In this document: positions 48,731 to 57,391 of the stretch, one piece after another | How the letters are laid out: every line of letters starts with the position of its first letter | Numbering within the stretch: position 1 is the stretch's first letter | Source: Flavobacterium terrae | GTDB lineage: Bacteria; Bacteroidota; Bacteroidia; Flavobacteriales; Flavobacteriaceae | NCBI RefSeq assembly: GCF_900142035.1 | Contig: NZ_FQZI01000001.1 | Coordinates: 1-64,000 of the forward strand | Reading direction: 5' to 3' | Length of the DNA stretch: 64,000 nucleotides | The notes under the pieces: generated by a model | What the model saw: only the letters and a program-made list of their open reading frames with translations | Told to the model about the DNA's origin: nothing | The model's database searches: none | Program-made: the position numbers and the translations under genes

Positions 48731-48788
48731 AAAAAGTTTATATAGAACATTTTTTATATCGATTCTTTCTATTATCTTTGTAATAATT

Positions 48789-48815
48789 AAAGGCTTCTAT
48801 TTAGAAGCCTTTTTA
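48789..48815 (+). terminator. Intrinsic terminator of nrdA
   Basis: An 8-bp stem AGGCTTCT/AGAAGCCT with an ATTT loop and a T tract, 58 bp after the nrdA stop. Confidence 0.88.
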
Positions 48816-48854
48816 TAGAATTTTAACCTTTAATTTAATGCTGAGGTAAAAAAA

Positions 48855-48888
48855 GAAAATAAAAAAAGGGACATCTGTGAGACATCCC
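48855..48888 (-). terminator. Intrinsic terminator of the minus-strand small RNA
   Basis: On the minus strand GGGATGTCT pairs with AGATGTCCC over nine base pairs (two are G-U), with a CAC loop, followed by seven T and a further T-rich stretch. Confidence 0.7.
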
Positions 48889-48975
48889 TAACTTGGAAAC
48901 TTAAATGATTAAAGCTTGCCGGCCATTAATTTTAAGTTATAAAGATGATGAGGTTACCTCACCTACTTTTTTCAT
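48861..48975 (-). ncRNA. Candidate structured small RNA of about 115 nt (or leaderless micro-ORF mRNA)
   Basis: This fills the 383-bp gap between nrdA and the unknown gene at 49114. A promoter lies at 48980-49010 and a terminator at 48855-48888, both on the minus strand. Between them are two more hairpins: GGTGAGG/CCTCATC (48947-48963, 7 bp, UAA loop) and AACTTAAA/TTTAAGTT (48898-48938, 8 bp, with an inner ATTAA/TTAAT helix). A 12-codon ORF, MKKVGEVTSSSL, starts at 48975, right at the expected transcript start. I recognise no known RNA family; SRP RNA and 6S RNA do not fit. The rest of the gap (48976-49113) shows only the promoter. Confidence 0.6.
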
Positions 48976-48979
48976 ACAC

Positions 48980-49010
48980 CAAATGTAGAAAATCGAAATC
49001 TTCTTTCCAA
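48980..49010 (-). promoter_or_regulatory. Promoter of the small RNA
   Basis: On the minus strand: TTG (49010-49008), exactly 20 bp, then TACATTTG (48987-48980). This is a full match to the Flavobacterium TTG-N(17-23)-TAnnTTTG promoter. Confidence 0.65.
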
Positions 49011-49113
49011 GTTAAATTTTCACAGAATTTAAAACAGTTAATATTTTAAAACTAAAATCCAATCTTTATAAGGGATTGAGAAAAGTTATCAACAATTAAA
49101 TTCTTAATTTACA

Positions 49114-50006
49114 ATGGTAAAAATCGAAATTTATCGCTTTTCAATATTAAACAAAGCGAAAGAACAGCAGGTACTAAACTTCTACAATGAAGAAGAAGAT
49201 TTATTAAACACAATGAATGATTTTTGTGCTTACATTAACAAAAACATAAGAGATTATATTGATAGTCAAGGTAAATACAGAACATTTACACTCGATGGCG
49301 TTCAAAAATTAAATCATAACAACAGAACAATTTCGGGTTATTTTGACTCGTCTTACACGGGTGAAAAAGGAAAATTAAAAGATAGAGCGACGAATGAAAA
49401 AATTATCGACATTAAAGCTGATAATTTAGTTTCAAAGCGCTTTTTCTTTTTGATATACATACCTAAAAATTCAAAGTATGGTTATTTAATTGTTAAAGAA
49501 AAGAAAATCATGGTGTAAAAACAATTTTCAGTTCGGCTTTTAATAACTTCATGAGAAATAAAGGGGTTTCAAATTATACTTTAGAATTAAAGCAAGCTCC
49601 ACCTAGATACTTCTTGAAGAATCATCTAGAAAATGGCAACTTAAAAGAAGTAAGACTTGTTAACCAAAATCCAACAGAAAAAAATATTGGTTTTGGTAAA
49701 GAAGAGAGAATATTTAAAGTTTCAAACGGTTCAAATAGCAATCATTTAAAAGGAATTCTTCTACAACTATTTAATAATATGGAATTAAACGAATATTCTA
49801 AAATTCCATTTTTAGATAAAGGCGAATTTGACGAGATTGCTTTTGTTCTAGGCTACAATAAAAGCTGCAAAACATTTTATATAAAGAATAAAGAGAAAAT
49901 TAGATCAAATATCGATGTTAGTAGTCTAATTATCTATAAAGACAATGAGCCAACGTTTGAATCTATGATTCAAATATCTCTTGAGCTATTAAAATTTGCA
50001 GCATAA
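49114..50006 (+). pseudogene. Unknown protein gene interrupted by one frameshift
   Basis: Two open frames lie end to end: 49114-49518 (134 codons) and, in the -1 frame, one that stays open from before 49503 through the ATG at 49551 to 50006. Read across the junction near 49500-49507, in an A-rich run (AAAGAAAAGAAAATC), the protein continues smoothly: YLIVKEK then NHGVKTIFSSAFNNFMRNKG. One indel thus restores a single cytoplasmic protein of about 297 residues. It has no signal peptide or membrane segment. I do not recognise the family. It may be a recent pseudogene, a sequencing error or frameshifted expression; no canonical slippery heptamer is seen. Its 5' end faces the small RNA and it has its own terminator. 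Confidence 0.7.
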
Positions 50007-50014
50007 TTTCCAAG

Positions 50015-50043
50015 CAGCCATCTCCCGATGGCTGTTTTTTTTT
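50015..50043 (+). terminator. Intrinsic terminator after the frameshifted gene
   Basis: A perfect 8-bp stem CAGCCATC/GATGGCTG with a TCCC loop and nine T. It is one of the strongest terminators in the window. Confidence 0.92.
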
Positions 50044-50080
50044 GTTAACAAATACGTATCTTTGAAGGAAATAAAAAATT

Positions 50081-50305
50081 ATGTCAAAAGATAAAAAAGG
50101 AGTGTATACAGGAGCTATAGAACAAGATGCAGATGGAAATTATTTCTGTGGCGAATTCTTGTTGGATTATCAATACACTGCCAAAAACTTTAAAATTGGT
50201 GATATTGTCAATCTAAAAACTGTAATTGAAAATCCTAGCGATAAAAGCTACGATAAATACCCTAAAAAATCAAGCAACTTCTTTTTAGCCAACGATAAAA
50301 AATGA
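50081..50305 (+). CDS. Small hypothetical protein preceding the GNAT gene
   Basis: A 74-residue acidic-and-basic soluble protein with no recognised family. Visible features are a start MSKDKKGVYTGAIEQDADGNY, a single cysteine (FCGEFLL) and a lysine-rich end. Its stop overlaps the start of the acetyltransferase gene by 4 bp, so the two are translationally coupled. A -7-like TATCTTTG lies about 20 bp upstream, near 50057, and transcription seems to start fresh after the strong terminator. Confidence 0.7.
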   Translation: MSKDKKGVYTGAIEQDADGNYFCGEFLLDYQYTAKNFKIGDIVNLKTVIENPSDKSYDKYPKKSSNFFLANDKK

Positions 50306-50745
50306 ACCTTGTAAAGACCAATTCTGATAATCTAGATTTCAAAAAACTATCTGCCCTCTTTGATGAATATTTAGTTGATATTGATGGAGATGAAAGAGAA
50401 TTTTTTGCCTTCTACAACAATGTCGTACTAGAAAATGTATTGGTTATTTACGAAAATGAACAAGCTGTTGGCTGTGGTGGATTTAAAAAATACGATGACA
50501 CCACTGCTGAAATTAAGCGAATGTTTGTGCACCCAAACCACAGAAACAAAGGAATAGCTCGCATAATTCTAACCGAATTAGAAAACTGGGCAACAGAAAA
50601 AGGATTTACTTCCTATATTCTTGAAACCTCACCAAAACTAACTAGCGCAGTTTCTTTATACCAAAAAACAGGCTATCATCTTATCCCAAATTACGGTCAA
50701 TACGTTGGGGTTGAAAATAGCATTTGCATGAAAAAAGATAGCTAA
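50302..50745 (+). CDS. GNAT family N-acetyltransferase
   Basis: A 147-residue acetyltransferase. Motif A of the GNAT fold is IKRMFVHPNHRNKGIARIILTELENWA with the R-x-x-G-I/L-A acetyl-CoA loop. ILETSPKLTSAVSLYQKTGYHLIPNYG is the motif B region typical of small-molecule or amino-acid acetyltransferases. The substrate cannot be told. The start overlaps the preceding small gene by 4 bp. Confidence 0.92.
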   Translation: MNLVKTNSDNLDFKKLSALFDEYLVDIDGDEREFFAFYNNVVLENVLVIYENEQAVGCGGFKKYDDTTAEIKRMFVHPNHRNKGIARIILTELENWATEKGFTSYILETSPKLTSAVSLYQKTGYHLIPNYGQYVGVENSICMKKDS

Positions 50746-50804
50746 AATCACTATCTTCGACTTCTTTAAAAAAATTATTCTAAAATTTAGAAAAATACAA
50801 TCCT

Positions 50805-52148
50805 ATGATGAACTGGGAACAATTGCTGTCATTAAAACGTCAAGGCGACACAAGTAAAAGATTACGAAAAGAACAAGATGAAACTCGTTTAGGATTCGAG
50901 GTAGATTATGACCGTATCATTTTTTCGGCAGCTTTTAGAAGTCTTCAAGACAAAACACAAGTTATTCCGTTATCAAAAACAGATTTCGTTCACACTCGTT
51001 TAACTCACAGCTTAGAAGTTTCTGTTGTGGGGAGATCATTAGGAAGATTGGTTGGAAAAAAAATTTTAGAAAAGCATCCACACCTTAAAGAAATCCATGG
51101 TTATCAGGCCAATGATTTTGGAGCTATTGTAGCCGCAGCTTCATTAGCACACGACATTGGCAATCCGCCATTTGGACATTCAGGCGAAAAAGCTATTGGC
51201 GAATATTTCTCCATTGGCAACGGACAAAAATATAAAAGTCAATTGACTGAGAAAGAATGGCAAGATTTAATCGATTTTGAAGGAAATGCCAATGGCTTTT
51301 CGGTAGTAACAGGAACCAGACCAGGCGTCGAAGGAGGTTTACGTCTCACTTATGCCACTTTAGGAGCTTTTATGAAATATCCTAAAGAAAGTCTTCCTAA
51401 AAAACCGACTCAAAATATAGCCGATAAAAAATATGGTTTCTTCCAGCAAGACAAAACCTTTTTTAAAGAAGTTGCCAATGAACTTGGTTTAATTCCAAAC
51501 AAAACAGGGAATGATATTGGCTACGAAAGACATCCACTAGCCTATCTTGTAGAAGCTGCTGATGACATTTGCTATACCATTATTGATTTTGAAGATGGAA
51601 TTAATTTAGGTTTAGTTTCTGAAGATTATGCCTTAGAATATTTAATAAAACTCGTAAAAGATTCTATCGATTCATCAAAATATAAAGCGCTTACTACTAA
51701 AGAAGATCGAATAAGTTATTTAAGAGCTTTAGCTATAGGAAGCTTAATTAATGACGCTGTTCAAGTATTTATAGAAAATGAAGAAGCAATTTTAAAAGGT
51801 CTGTTTCCATTTGCACTTACAGATAAAAGTAAATACAAAGCCCAGATGAATGACATCATTAAGCTTAGTGTAAAAAATATATATCAAAGCAGAGAGGTGA
51901 TAGAAAAAGAAATTAACGGTTACCAGATCATAAATAATCTTTTAGATAAATTCATTACTGCCTATAATAACAAAGCAGAAGGAAAAACTTCAAATTTTGA
52001 TAATCTTTTACTTAAAATCCTACCTGAAAAACATCACATCGATAAAGAAACTCTTTACGAACGACTTTTACATATTTGTCATTTTGTTTCTATGCTTACT
52101 GATGGAAATGCTTTAAAATTTAACAAAATAATTAGTGATAATAAATAA
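50805..52148 (+). CDS. dgt: dGTP triphosphohydrolase (dGTPase)
   Basis: Hydrolyses dGTP (and often other dNTPs) to nucleoside and tripolyphosphate. The 447-residue HD-domain enzyme has TRLTHSLEVS with metal-binding His68, AHDIGNPPFGHSGE with His116-Asp117, and YLVEAADDICYTIIDFEDG with the last metal aspartate. A second Met follows the first directly, so the start may be 3 bp later. Together with nrdBA upstream and the dCMP deaminase it forms a set of dNTP-pool genes. No -33/-7 pair is clear in the 59-bp gap before it. Confidence 0.95.
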   Translation: MMNWEQLLSLKRQGDTSKRLRKEQDETRLGFEVDYDRIIFSAAFRSLQDKTQVIPLSKTDFVHTRLTHSLEVSVVGRSLGRLVGKKILEKHPHLKEIHGYQANDFGAIVAAASLAHDIGNPPFGHSGEKAIGEYFSIGNGQKYKSQLTEKEWQDLIDFEGNANGFSVVTGTRPGVEGGLRLTYATLGAFMKYPKESLPKKPTQNIADKKYGFFQQDKTFFKEVANELGLIPNKTGNDIGYERHPLAYLVEAADDICYTIIDFEDGINLGLVSEDYALEYLIKLVKDSIDSSKYKALTTKEDRISYLRALAIGSLINDAVQVFIENEEAILKGLFPFALTDKSKYKAQMNDIIKLSVKNIYQSREVIEKEINGYQIINNLLDKFITAYNNKAEGKTSNFDNLLLKILPEKHHIDKETLYERLLHICHFVSMLTDGNALKFNKIISDNK

Positions 52149-52196
52149 AAAACAGAAATAACTCAATATTTAACTATCATAATTAGTACAAAATCA

Positions 52197-52204
52197 TATA
52201 TTTG
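52197..52204 (+). promoter_or_regulatory. Probable -7 box of the M36 protease gene
   Basis: TATATTTG, a full -7 match, 31 bp before the ATG. No TTG is seen at the -33 distance. Confidence 0.45.
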
Positions 52205-52235
52205 CAAAAATTAATTCAACTATAACTTATACTTT

Positions 52236-55001
52236 ATGAAAAAAAATCTACTTATGTCACTTTGTGCTGGGTTTGGATTTTTTGTTTCTGGTTTTTCTCA
52301 ATCAAATGGTGAGATTATTCAAAGATACATTAATGCTAACGCACAAAAGTATCAACTAAACAACCAAGAATCAAAAGATTGGAATCTTGAAAACATCACG
52401 AGCTCTGAAACAACAGGTATTGAAAATTGTTATATTAAGCAGTCTTACCAAGGAATTGATATTTTTCAATCATATATTTATTTTTGGATAAAAGACAAAC
52501 AAGTTATAAACAACCCTTCTGGTTTTATTTCTGAATTATCTTCAAAAGTAAATACAGTCCAACCTCAGTTAAATGTTGTTGAAGGTTTTTCAAGAGCTTT
52601 AACACAACTAGGAGAAGCTAATTTCAATTCAAATATAATTGAAAATCAAGGCAACAAATACAAATTAAGCAATGGTCTACTTTCAGAAGATCCAATAAAT
52701 GCTAAATTAGTATATTATCAAACTACCGAAAAAAGCTTACGTTTAGCATGGAGTTATGAATTTTACAATCAAAGCAATGATCATCTTTGGTATGTTCAAA
52801 TTGATGCTCAAGATGGAAACATTTTAGAAAAAAGGGATTTGGTTTTAAGATGTAATCATGAAGTGAAAAATCATTCTGGTCATAATCATATAAAAGAATT
52901 AGATTCAGAGTTTCAAAATAATTTCTTCAAAACTGAAGCAAAATCTACTTTCTTGACCCCCGGAACAACAAACTACAGAGTTATTCCTTGGAATTACGAA
53001 AGTCCAAATCATTCTGCAAGACAGTTAATCACTAATCCTGAAGCTACAACAGTTTTAGCCCCTTCTACACTTGCTGCTTCACCAAATGGATGGCATAACT
53101 CAAACAACACAATTGGTGGGGGAACTACACCAACACAATTCAACTCAACAAGAGGAAACAATGTAAATGTATATTCTGACTTTAATGACATTGATTCTCC
53201 AGGTAGTCCTGCCACTTACACTAACTCTTCAACAGGAACTTATCCAAACCTAACATTTGATTATCCATACAATGGAACTGGAACATCTCCTAAAACATAC
53301 GTAAACGCCGCAAATACAAACTTATTCTACATGAATAACATAATGCATGATTTATGGTATCAGTATGGTTTTAATGAAGTTAATAGAAATTTTCAAACTT
53401 CTAATTATGGGAGAAAAATTGACCCAAATAATCCTAACAATGCTAATTATGGAGGTAACGATCCTGTAAATGCAGAATCTCAAGATGGTTCATTTTTAGC
53501 AACTCCAACTTACAATAATGCAAATTTTGCCACTCCTGGAGATGGTTCTAGACCTAGAATGCAAATGTTTCTTTGGACAAGTGGAAGAAAATTCTCTAAT
53601 TTAACTGTTACTAGCGGTTCTTTGTCAGGAACATCTTATCAAGTAATTGAAAATGCTTTCAATGAAGGCCACATACATTTACCCATTGCTCCTTCGGCAC
53701 TAACCGGAACACTTCAATTAGTTAATGATGGAAGTCCGGACACATCAGACGCTTGTACTGATACTACAACAGGAGCATCCCTACCTGCTGGTTCAATGAC
53801 AGGTAAAATAGCAGTAATTAGAAGAGGTTCTTGTCCTTTTAATTTAAAAGTAAAAGCTGTTCAAGATGCTGGAGCTATAGCTGCAATTATTGTAAACAAT
53901 ACAGCTGGAACTATTTCAATGGCAGGTGATAATCCAGCAATAACAATTCCTGCTGTAAGTATTACACAAACAGAAGGTGAAGCATTAATTTCAGCTATAT
54001 CAAGCGGAACCGTTAATGTTAGCTTATCATCCGTTGACTCTTATGCTTACGCAGATGGTGATTTTGATAATGGTATCATTGCTCACGAGTACGGACATGG
54101 AATTTCTACTAGATTAGTTGGCGGAGGTAATGCATTAGCTTCACCTGAACAGCCTGGTGAAGGATGGTCAGATTGGTTTTGGTTAATGATGCAAATTAAA
54201 CCAGGAGATACTCGTAATGATGCTAGAGGAATTGGCACTTTTGCAGTTGGACAACCAACAAATGGTGATGGAATTAGAGAATACAGATACTCTACTGACA
54301 TGGCTGTGAATCCACATACTTTTGGAGATACTAACAACCAATGGTATACAGACAATGGTGTTGACTATGTAAATGTTCATGGCTTAGGATCAATATGGGC
54401 AGTTATGCTATGGGATTTAGCATGGAATTATATCGACAAATATGGCTATAGCTCAAACATCTACAATGGTACTGCTGGAAATAACAAAGTAATGAGACTA
54501 GTTGTGGATGCATTAAAACTTACTCCTGCAAATCCAAGTCTTATTGACTGTAGAAATGCAATAATAGCAGCTGATCAGGCTAGTACTGGCGGACAAGACT
54601 ACTGTATGATTTGGAAAACATTTGCTAGAAGAGGAATGGGGGTTAACGCTTCATCAGGAACTAACTCTGGTATTGCTGGAGTTCAAGATCAGGTTGAAGA
54701 CTTTACTGAGCCAGCACCTGGACCAAATTGTACACTTAGTGTAAGTCAATTTGACAACAGCGATAAAATTACCATTTACCCTAACCCTTCTAATGGTTTA
54801 GTAAATATTAAAATTAATAGCTTTATTGGGAAAGCAACTGTTCAAGTTATTGACTTAAATGGAAGAGTTGTTTATTCATTAAACAGTACTGAATTCAATA
54901 ATGAAAAATCTATTGACCTAAGTCATTTACAAGCTGGTGTTTATGCTGTAAAAATCAGCGGTGATGAACTTAACTATACTAAGAAAATTATTCTTAACTA
55001 A
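52236..55001 (+). CDS. Secreted M36 (fungalysin) metallopeptidase with T9SS sorting domain
   Basis: A 921-residue secreted zinc protease. The signal peptide is at residues 1-22, followed by an FTP/propeptide region to about 210. The catalytic part has the zinc motif HEYGHG near residue 614 and ASPEQPGEGWSDWFWLMM with the downstream glutamate. A PA domain (about 480-580; GKIAVIRRGSCPFNLKVKAVQDAGA) is inserted before HEYGHG, as in many bacterial M36 enzymes. The C-terminal 75 residues are a type A T9SS sorting domain (ITIYPNPSNGLVNI ... AGVYAVKISG ... KKIILN). It should be exported through SprA, encoded in this window, and act outside the cell. Confidence 0.96.
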   Translation: MKKNLLMSLCAGFGFFVSGFSQSNGEIIQRYINANAQKYQLNNQESKDWNLENITSSETTGIENCYIKQSYQGIDIFQSYIYFWIKDKQVINNPSGFISELSSKVNTVQPQLNVVEGFSRALTQLGEANFNSNIIENQGNKYKLSNGLLSEDPINAKLVYYQTTEKSLRLAWSYEFYNQSNDHLWYVQIDAQDGNILEKRDLVLRCNHEVKNHSGHNHIKELDSEFQNNFFKTEAKSTFLTPGTTNYRVIPWNYESPNHSARQLITNPEATTVLAPSTLAASPNGWHNSNNTIGGGTTPTQFNSTRGNNVNVYSDFNDIDSPGSPATYTNSSTGTYPNLTFDYPYNGTGTSPKTYVNAANTNLFYMNNIMHDLWYQYGFNEVNRNFQTSNYGRKIDPNNPNNANYGGNDPVNAESQDGSFLATPTYNNANFATPGDGSRPRMQMFLWTSGRKFSNLTVTSGSLSGTSYQVIENAFNEGHIHLPIAPSALTGTLQLVNDGSPDTSDACTDTTTGASLPAGSMTGKIAVIRRGSCPFNLKVKAVQDAGAIAAIIVNNTAGTISMAGDNPAITIPAVSITQTEGEALISAISSGTVNVSLSSVDSYAYADGDFDNGIIAHEYGHGISTRLVGGGNALASPEQPGEGWSDWFWLMMQIKPGDTRNDARGIGTFAVGQPTNGDGIREYRYSTDMAVNPHTFGDTNNQWYTDNGVDYVNVHGLGSIWAVMLWDLAWNYIDKYGYSSNIYNGTAGNNKVMRLVVDALKLTPANPSLIDCRNAIIAADQASTGGQDYCMIWKTFARRGMGVNASSGTNSGIAGVQDQVEDFTEPAPGPNCTLSVSQFDNSDKITIYPNPSNGLVNIKINSFIGKATVQVIDLNGRVVYSLNSTEFNNEKSIDLSHLQAGVYAVKISGDELNYTKKIILN

Positions 55002-55024
55002 ATTAATTAAGATGTATTGATATA

Positions 55025-55054
55025 AAAAAGGCACTCAATTTGAGTGCCTTTTTT
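55025..55054. terminator. Bidirectional terminator between M36 protease and dxs
   Basis: An 8-bp GC-containing stem GGCACTCA/TGAGTGCC extended by six A-T pairs on each side, with a 3-nt loop. It serves two convergent genes and touches the last codon of dxs. Confidence 0.92.
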
Positions 55055-56828
55055 ATATCATCTTTTCAAAAATCTTTAGCAATGACTGGATGTCTAATCC
55101 TGAGTTCTTCTGTAATTCTGCAACAGAACCTTGTTCAATAAATTCATCAAGTATACCTAATTTTTTAATCTTTATTTTAAATTCATTTTCATTAAAAAAA
55201 GACGCAACTAAACTTCCAAAACCACCATTAATCACACCTTCCTCAACTGTAATTACTACATCAAATTTCCCTCCAATTTCTATTAATAAACCTATATCTA
55301 AAGGTTTTACAAAAGGAAAATGATAATGCGCTAATTTTGAATTATCAGAAACCAATTTAATAGCTTCTATAACGTTATTACCTATTGTCCCAGTAGAAAT
55401 GACTGCAACTTTACTACCTTCTTTCAGGCAAAACCCTTTACCAATTTCTAATTTTTCGAAAGGCAATTTCCAATTGTCTTTTATAAATCCTCTACCTCTT
55501 GGATAACGGATTGCTATTGGATGATTTAATCCTAATTGAGCCGTAAACATTATATTTCTTAATTCTATCTCATTTAATGGAGCATAAATAATTATATTAG
55601 GCACACAACTTAAAAAAGCCAAATCAAAAAGCCCATGATGTGTTGCTCCATCTTCACCAACAAAGCCAGATCTATCTAGACAGAATATTACTGGCAAATT
55701 CTGCAAAGCCACATCATGAATTACCTGATCGTATGCTCTTTGCAAAAAAGTAGAATACACATTACAGAAAACAATCATGCCTTGCGTTGCCATTCCTGCG
55801 GATAATGTAACCGCATGTTGTTCTGCTATACCAACATCGAATGCTCTATCTGAAAATCTATCCATCATGTATTTTAACGAAGAACCCGAAGGCATTGCAG
55901 GTGTTACTCCTATAATTTTTTCATTAGTTTCAGCTAATTCAACTAATGTGTGCCCAAATACATCCTGAAATTTTTGGGGTAAACCCTCTTCTTCCTTGGG
56001 ATATATTTTACCTGTTTCCGGATCAAATTTCCCAGGTGCATGATATTTTACTTGATTTTCTTCAGCTAATTGTAATCCCTTACCTTTGGTTGTAATTACA
56101 TGAAGGAATTTAGGCCCTTTTACCGCTTTTAATCTTTTTAGTTCCAAAATTAAAGCGTCCAAGTCGTGACCATCAATTGGACCTGAATAATTAAAATTTA
56201 AAGCTTTAAAAATATTGTTTTCTTCATGCACATCACCTTCTTTAAAAGAAGCAAGATATTCTTTTAAAGCACCAATGCTTGGATCGATACCAATAGCATT
56301 ATCATTTAAAATAATCAATAAATTAGCATCAGTAACACCAGCATGATTTAACGCTTCGAAAGCCATTCCCGAAGCAATTGAGGCATCTCCTATTACTGCA
56401 ATGTGTTGTTTATCGAATTCATTTTTCAAATTAGAAGCTAATGCCATACCTAGAGCTGCAGATATAGAAGTAGATGAGTGCCCAACACCAAAAGTATCGT
56501 ACAGACTTTCACTTCTCTTAGGGAAACCTGAAATCCCATTAAGATCTCTATTAGTATGAAAAACATCTCTTCTACCTGTCAAAATTTTATGACCATAAGC
56601 TTGATGACCTACATCCCAAACCAATAAATCATTAGGAGTATCAAATACATAATGCAATGCAATAGTTAATTCAACAACGCCTAAACTAGCACCTAAATGT
56701 CCTTCTTTTTGGGAAATAATTTTAATTATGAAATCTCTAAGTTCTTTAGCAAGAGTTGGTAATTCTGACTCTTTTAGCTTCTTTAAATCCAAAGAAGAGT
56801 TAATATTTTGTAGGAGATTGCTTGACAT
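55053..56828 (-). CDS. dxs: 1-Deoxy-D-xylulose-5-phosphate synthase
   Basis: First enzyme of the MEP isoprenoid pathway; condenses pyruvate and glyceraldehyde 3-phosphate with thiamine diphosphate. The 591-residue protein has WDVGHQAYGHKILTGR, the ThDP-binding GDASIASGMAFEALNHAG, and in the second half PVIFCLDRSGFVGEDGATHHG and IRYPRGRG. I chose MSSNLLQNIN at 56828; an in-frame ATG 15 bp upstream overlaps the -7-like TACATTTG (56833-56840). That box lies only 4 bp before the chosen ATG, so the mRNA may be leaderless. Confidence 0.95.
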   Translation of the reverse strand: MSSNLLQNINSSLDLKKLKESELPTLAKELRDFIIKIISQKEGHLGASLGVVELTIALHYVFDTPNDLLVWDVGHQAYGHKILTGRRDVFHTNRDLNGISGFPKRSESLYDTFGVGHSSTSISAALGMALASNLKNEFDKQHIAVIGDASIASGMAFEALNHAGVTDANLLIILNDNAIGIDPSIGALKEYLASFKEGDVHEENNIFKALNFNYSGPIDGHDLDALILELKRLKAVKGPKFLHVITTKGKGLQLAEENQVKYHAPGKFDPETGKIYPKEEEGLPQKFQDVFGHTLVELAETNEKIIGVTPAMPSGSSLKYMMDRFSDRAFDVGIAEQHAVTLSAGMATQGMIVFCNVYSTFLQRAYDQVIHDVALQNLPVIFCLDRSGFVGEDGATHHGLFDLAFLSCVPNIIIYAPLNEIELRNIMFTAQLGLNHPIAIRYPRGRGFIKDNWKLPFEKLEIGKGFCLKEGSKVAVISTGTIGNNVIEAIKLVSDNSKLAHYHFPFVKPLDIGLLIEIGGKFDVVITVEEGVINGGFGSLVASFFNENEFKIKIKKLGILDEFIEQGSVAELQKNSGLDIQSLLKIFEKMI

Positions 56829-56866
56829 ACTGCAAATGTACAATATGAAATTGTATTTTTGTTTTC

Positions 56867-57307
56867 ATGGAAAATATTTTCACTGACGAGTACTTTATGA
56901 AAAAAGCTCTGCAAGAGGCAGAAGTAGCCTTTGACCGAGGAGAAATACCTGTTGGAGCTGTTATTGTTGTAGAAAATAGAATAATTGCTCGAAGTCATAA
57001 CTTGACAGAAATGTTAAATGATGTTACTGCTCATGCTGAAATGCAAGCCATAACTGCTTCGGCTAATTTCTTGGGAGGAAAATATTTAAAAGGTTGTACA
57101 CTTTATGTGACTCTAGAACCATGTCAAATGTGTGCTGGAGCTTTATACTGGAGCCAAATATCAAAAATTGTTTATGGAGCTTCAGATGAGCATAGAGGAT
57201 TTAGAGCTATGGGAGGAAAACTTCATCCAAAAACAGAGCTAGTCTCTGGTATCATGGAAAATGAATGTGCTACTTTAATGAAAGATTTTTTTAGAAGGAA
57301 AAGATAA
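56867..57307 (+). CDS. tadA: tRNA adenosine deaminase (TadA-like nucleoside deaminase)
   Basis: Probably converts A34 to inosine in tRNA-Arg(ACG). The 146-residue zinc deaminase has His56 and catalytic Glu58 in AHAEMQAI and the cysteine ligands in PCQMCAGALYWSQI (Cys86, Cys89). The start FMKKALQEAEVAFDRGEIPVGAV and the end MKDFFRRKR are TadA-like. A related guanine-deaminase role cannot be ruled out. Divergent from dxs with a 38-bp gap; a TATTTTTG box sits at 56854-56861, 5 bp before the ATG. Confidence 0.92.
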   Translation: MENIFTDEYFMKKALQEAEVAFDRGEIPVGAVIVVENRIIARSHNLTEMLNDVTAHAEMQAITASANFLGGKYLKGCTLYVTLEPCQMCAGALYWSQISKIVYGASDEHRGFRAMGGKLHPKTELVSGIMENECATLMKDFFRRKR

Positions 57308-57319
57308 AAAAAATTCTTT

Positions 57320-57351
57320 TTAAAATAAAAAACCACGCCTATTGGCGTGGT
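57320..57351 (-). terminator. Intrinsic terminator of the cold-shock gene
   Basis: A perfect 8-bp stem ACCACGCC/GGCGTGGT with a 4-nt loop, followed by a T tract on the minus strand. A-rich flanks could also let it serve tadA. Confidence 0.85.
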
Positions 57352-57391
57352 GTAACCTTCATTCTGGTAATCAAAAAATACTATATATATA

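Noticed and set aside
49497..49520. Programmed -1 frameshift at the junction
   Set aside because: The A-rich run is not a canonical X XXY YYZ heptamer and no strong downstream stem-loop or pseudoknot is seen; an indel is simpler.
49551..50006. A separate 151-residue gene starting at 49551
   Set aside because: The frame remains open upstream of this ATG and encodes a natural continuation of the first half, so I treat both as one interrupted gene.
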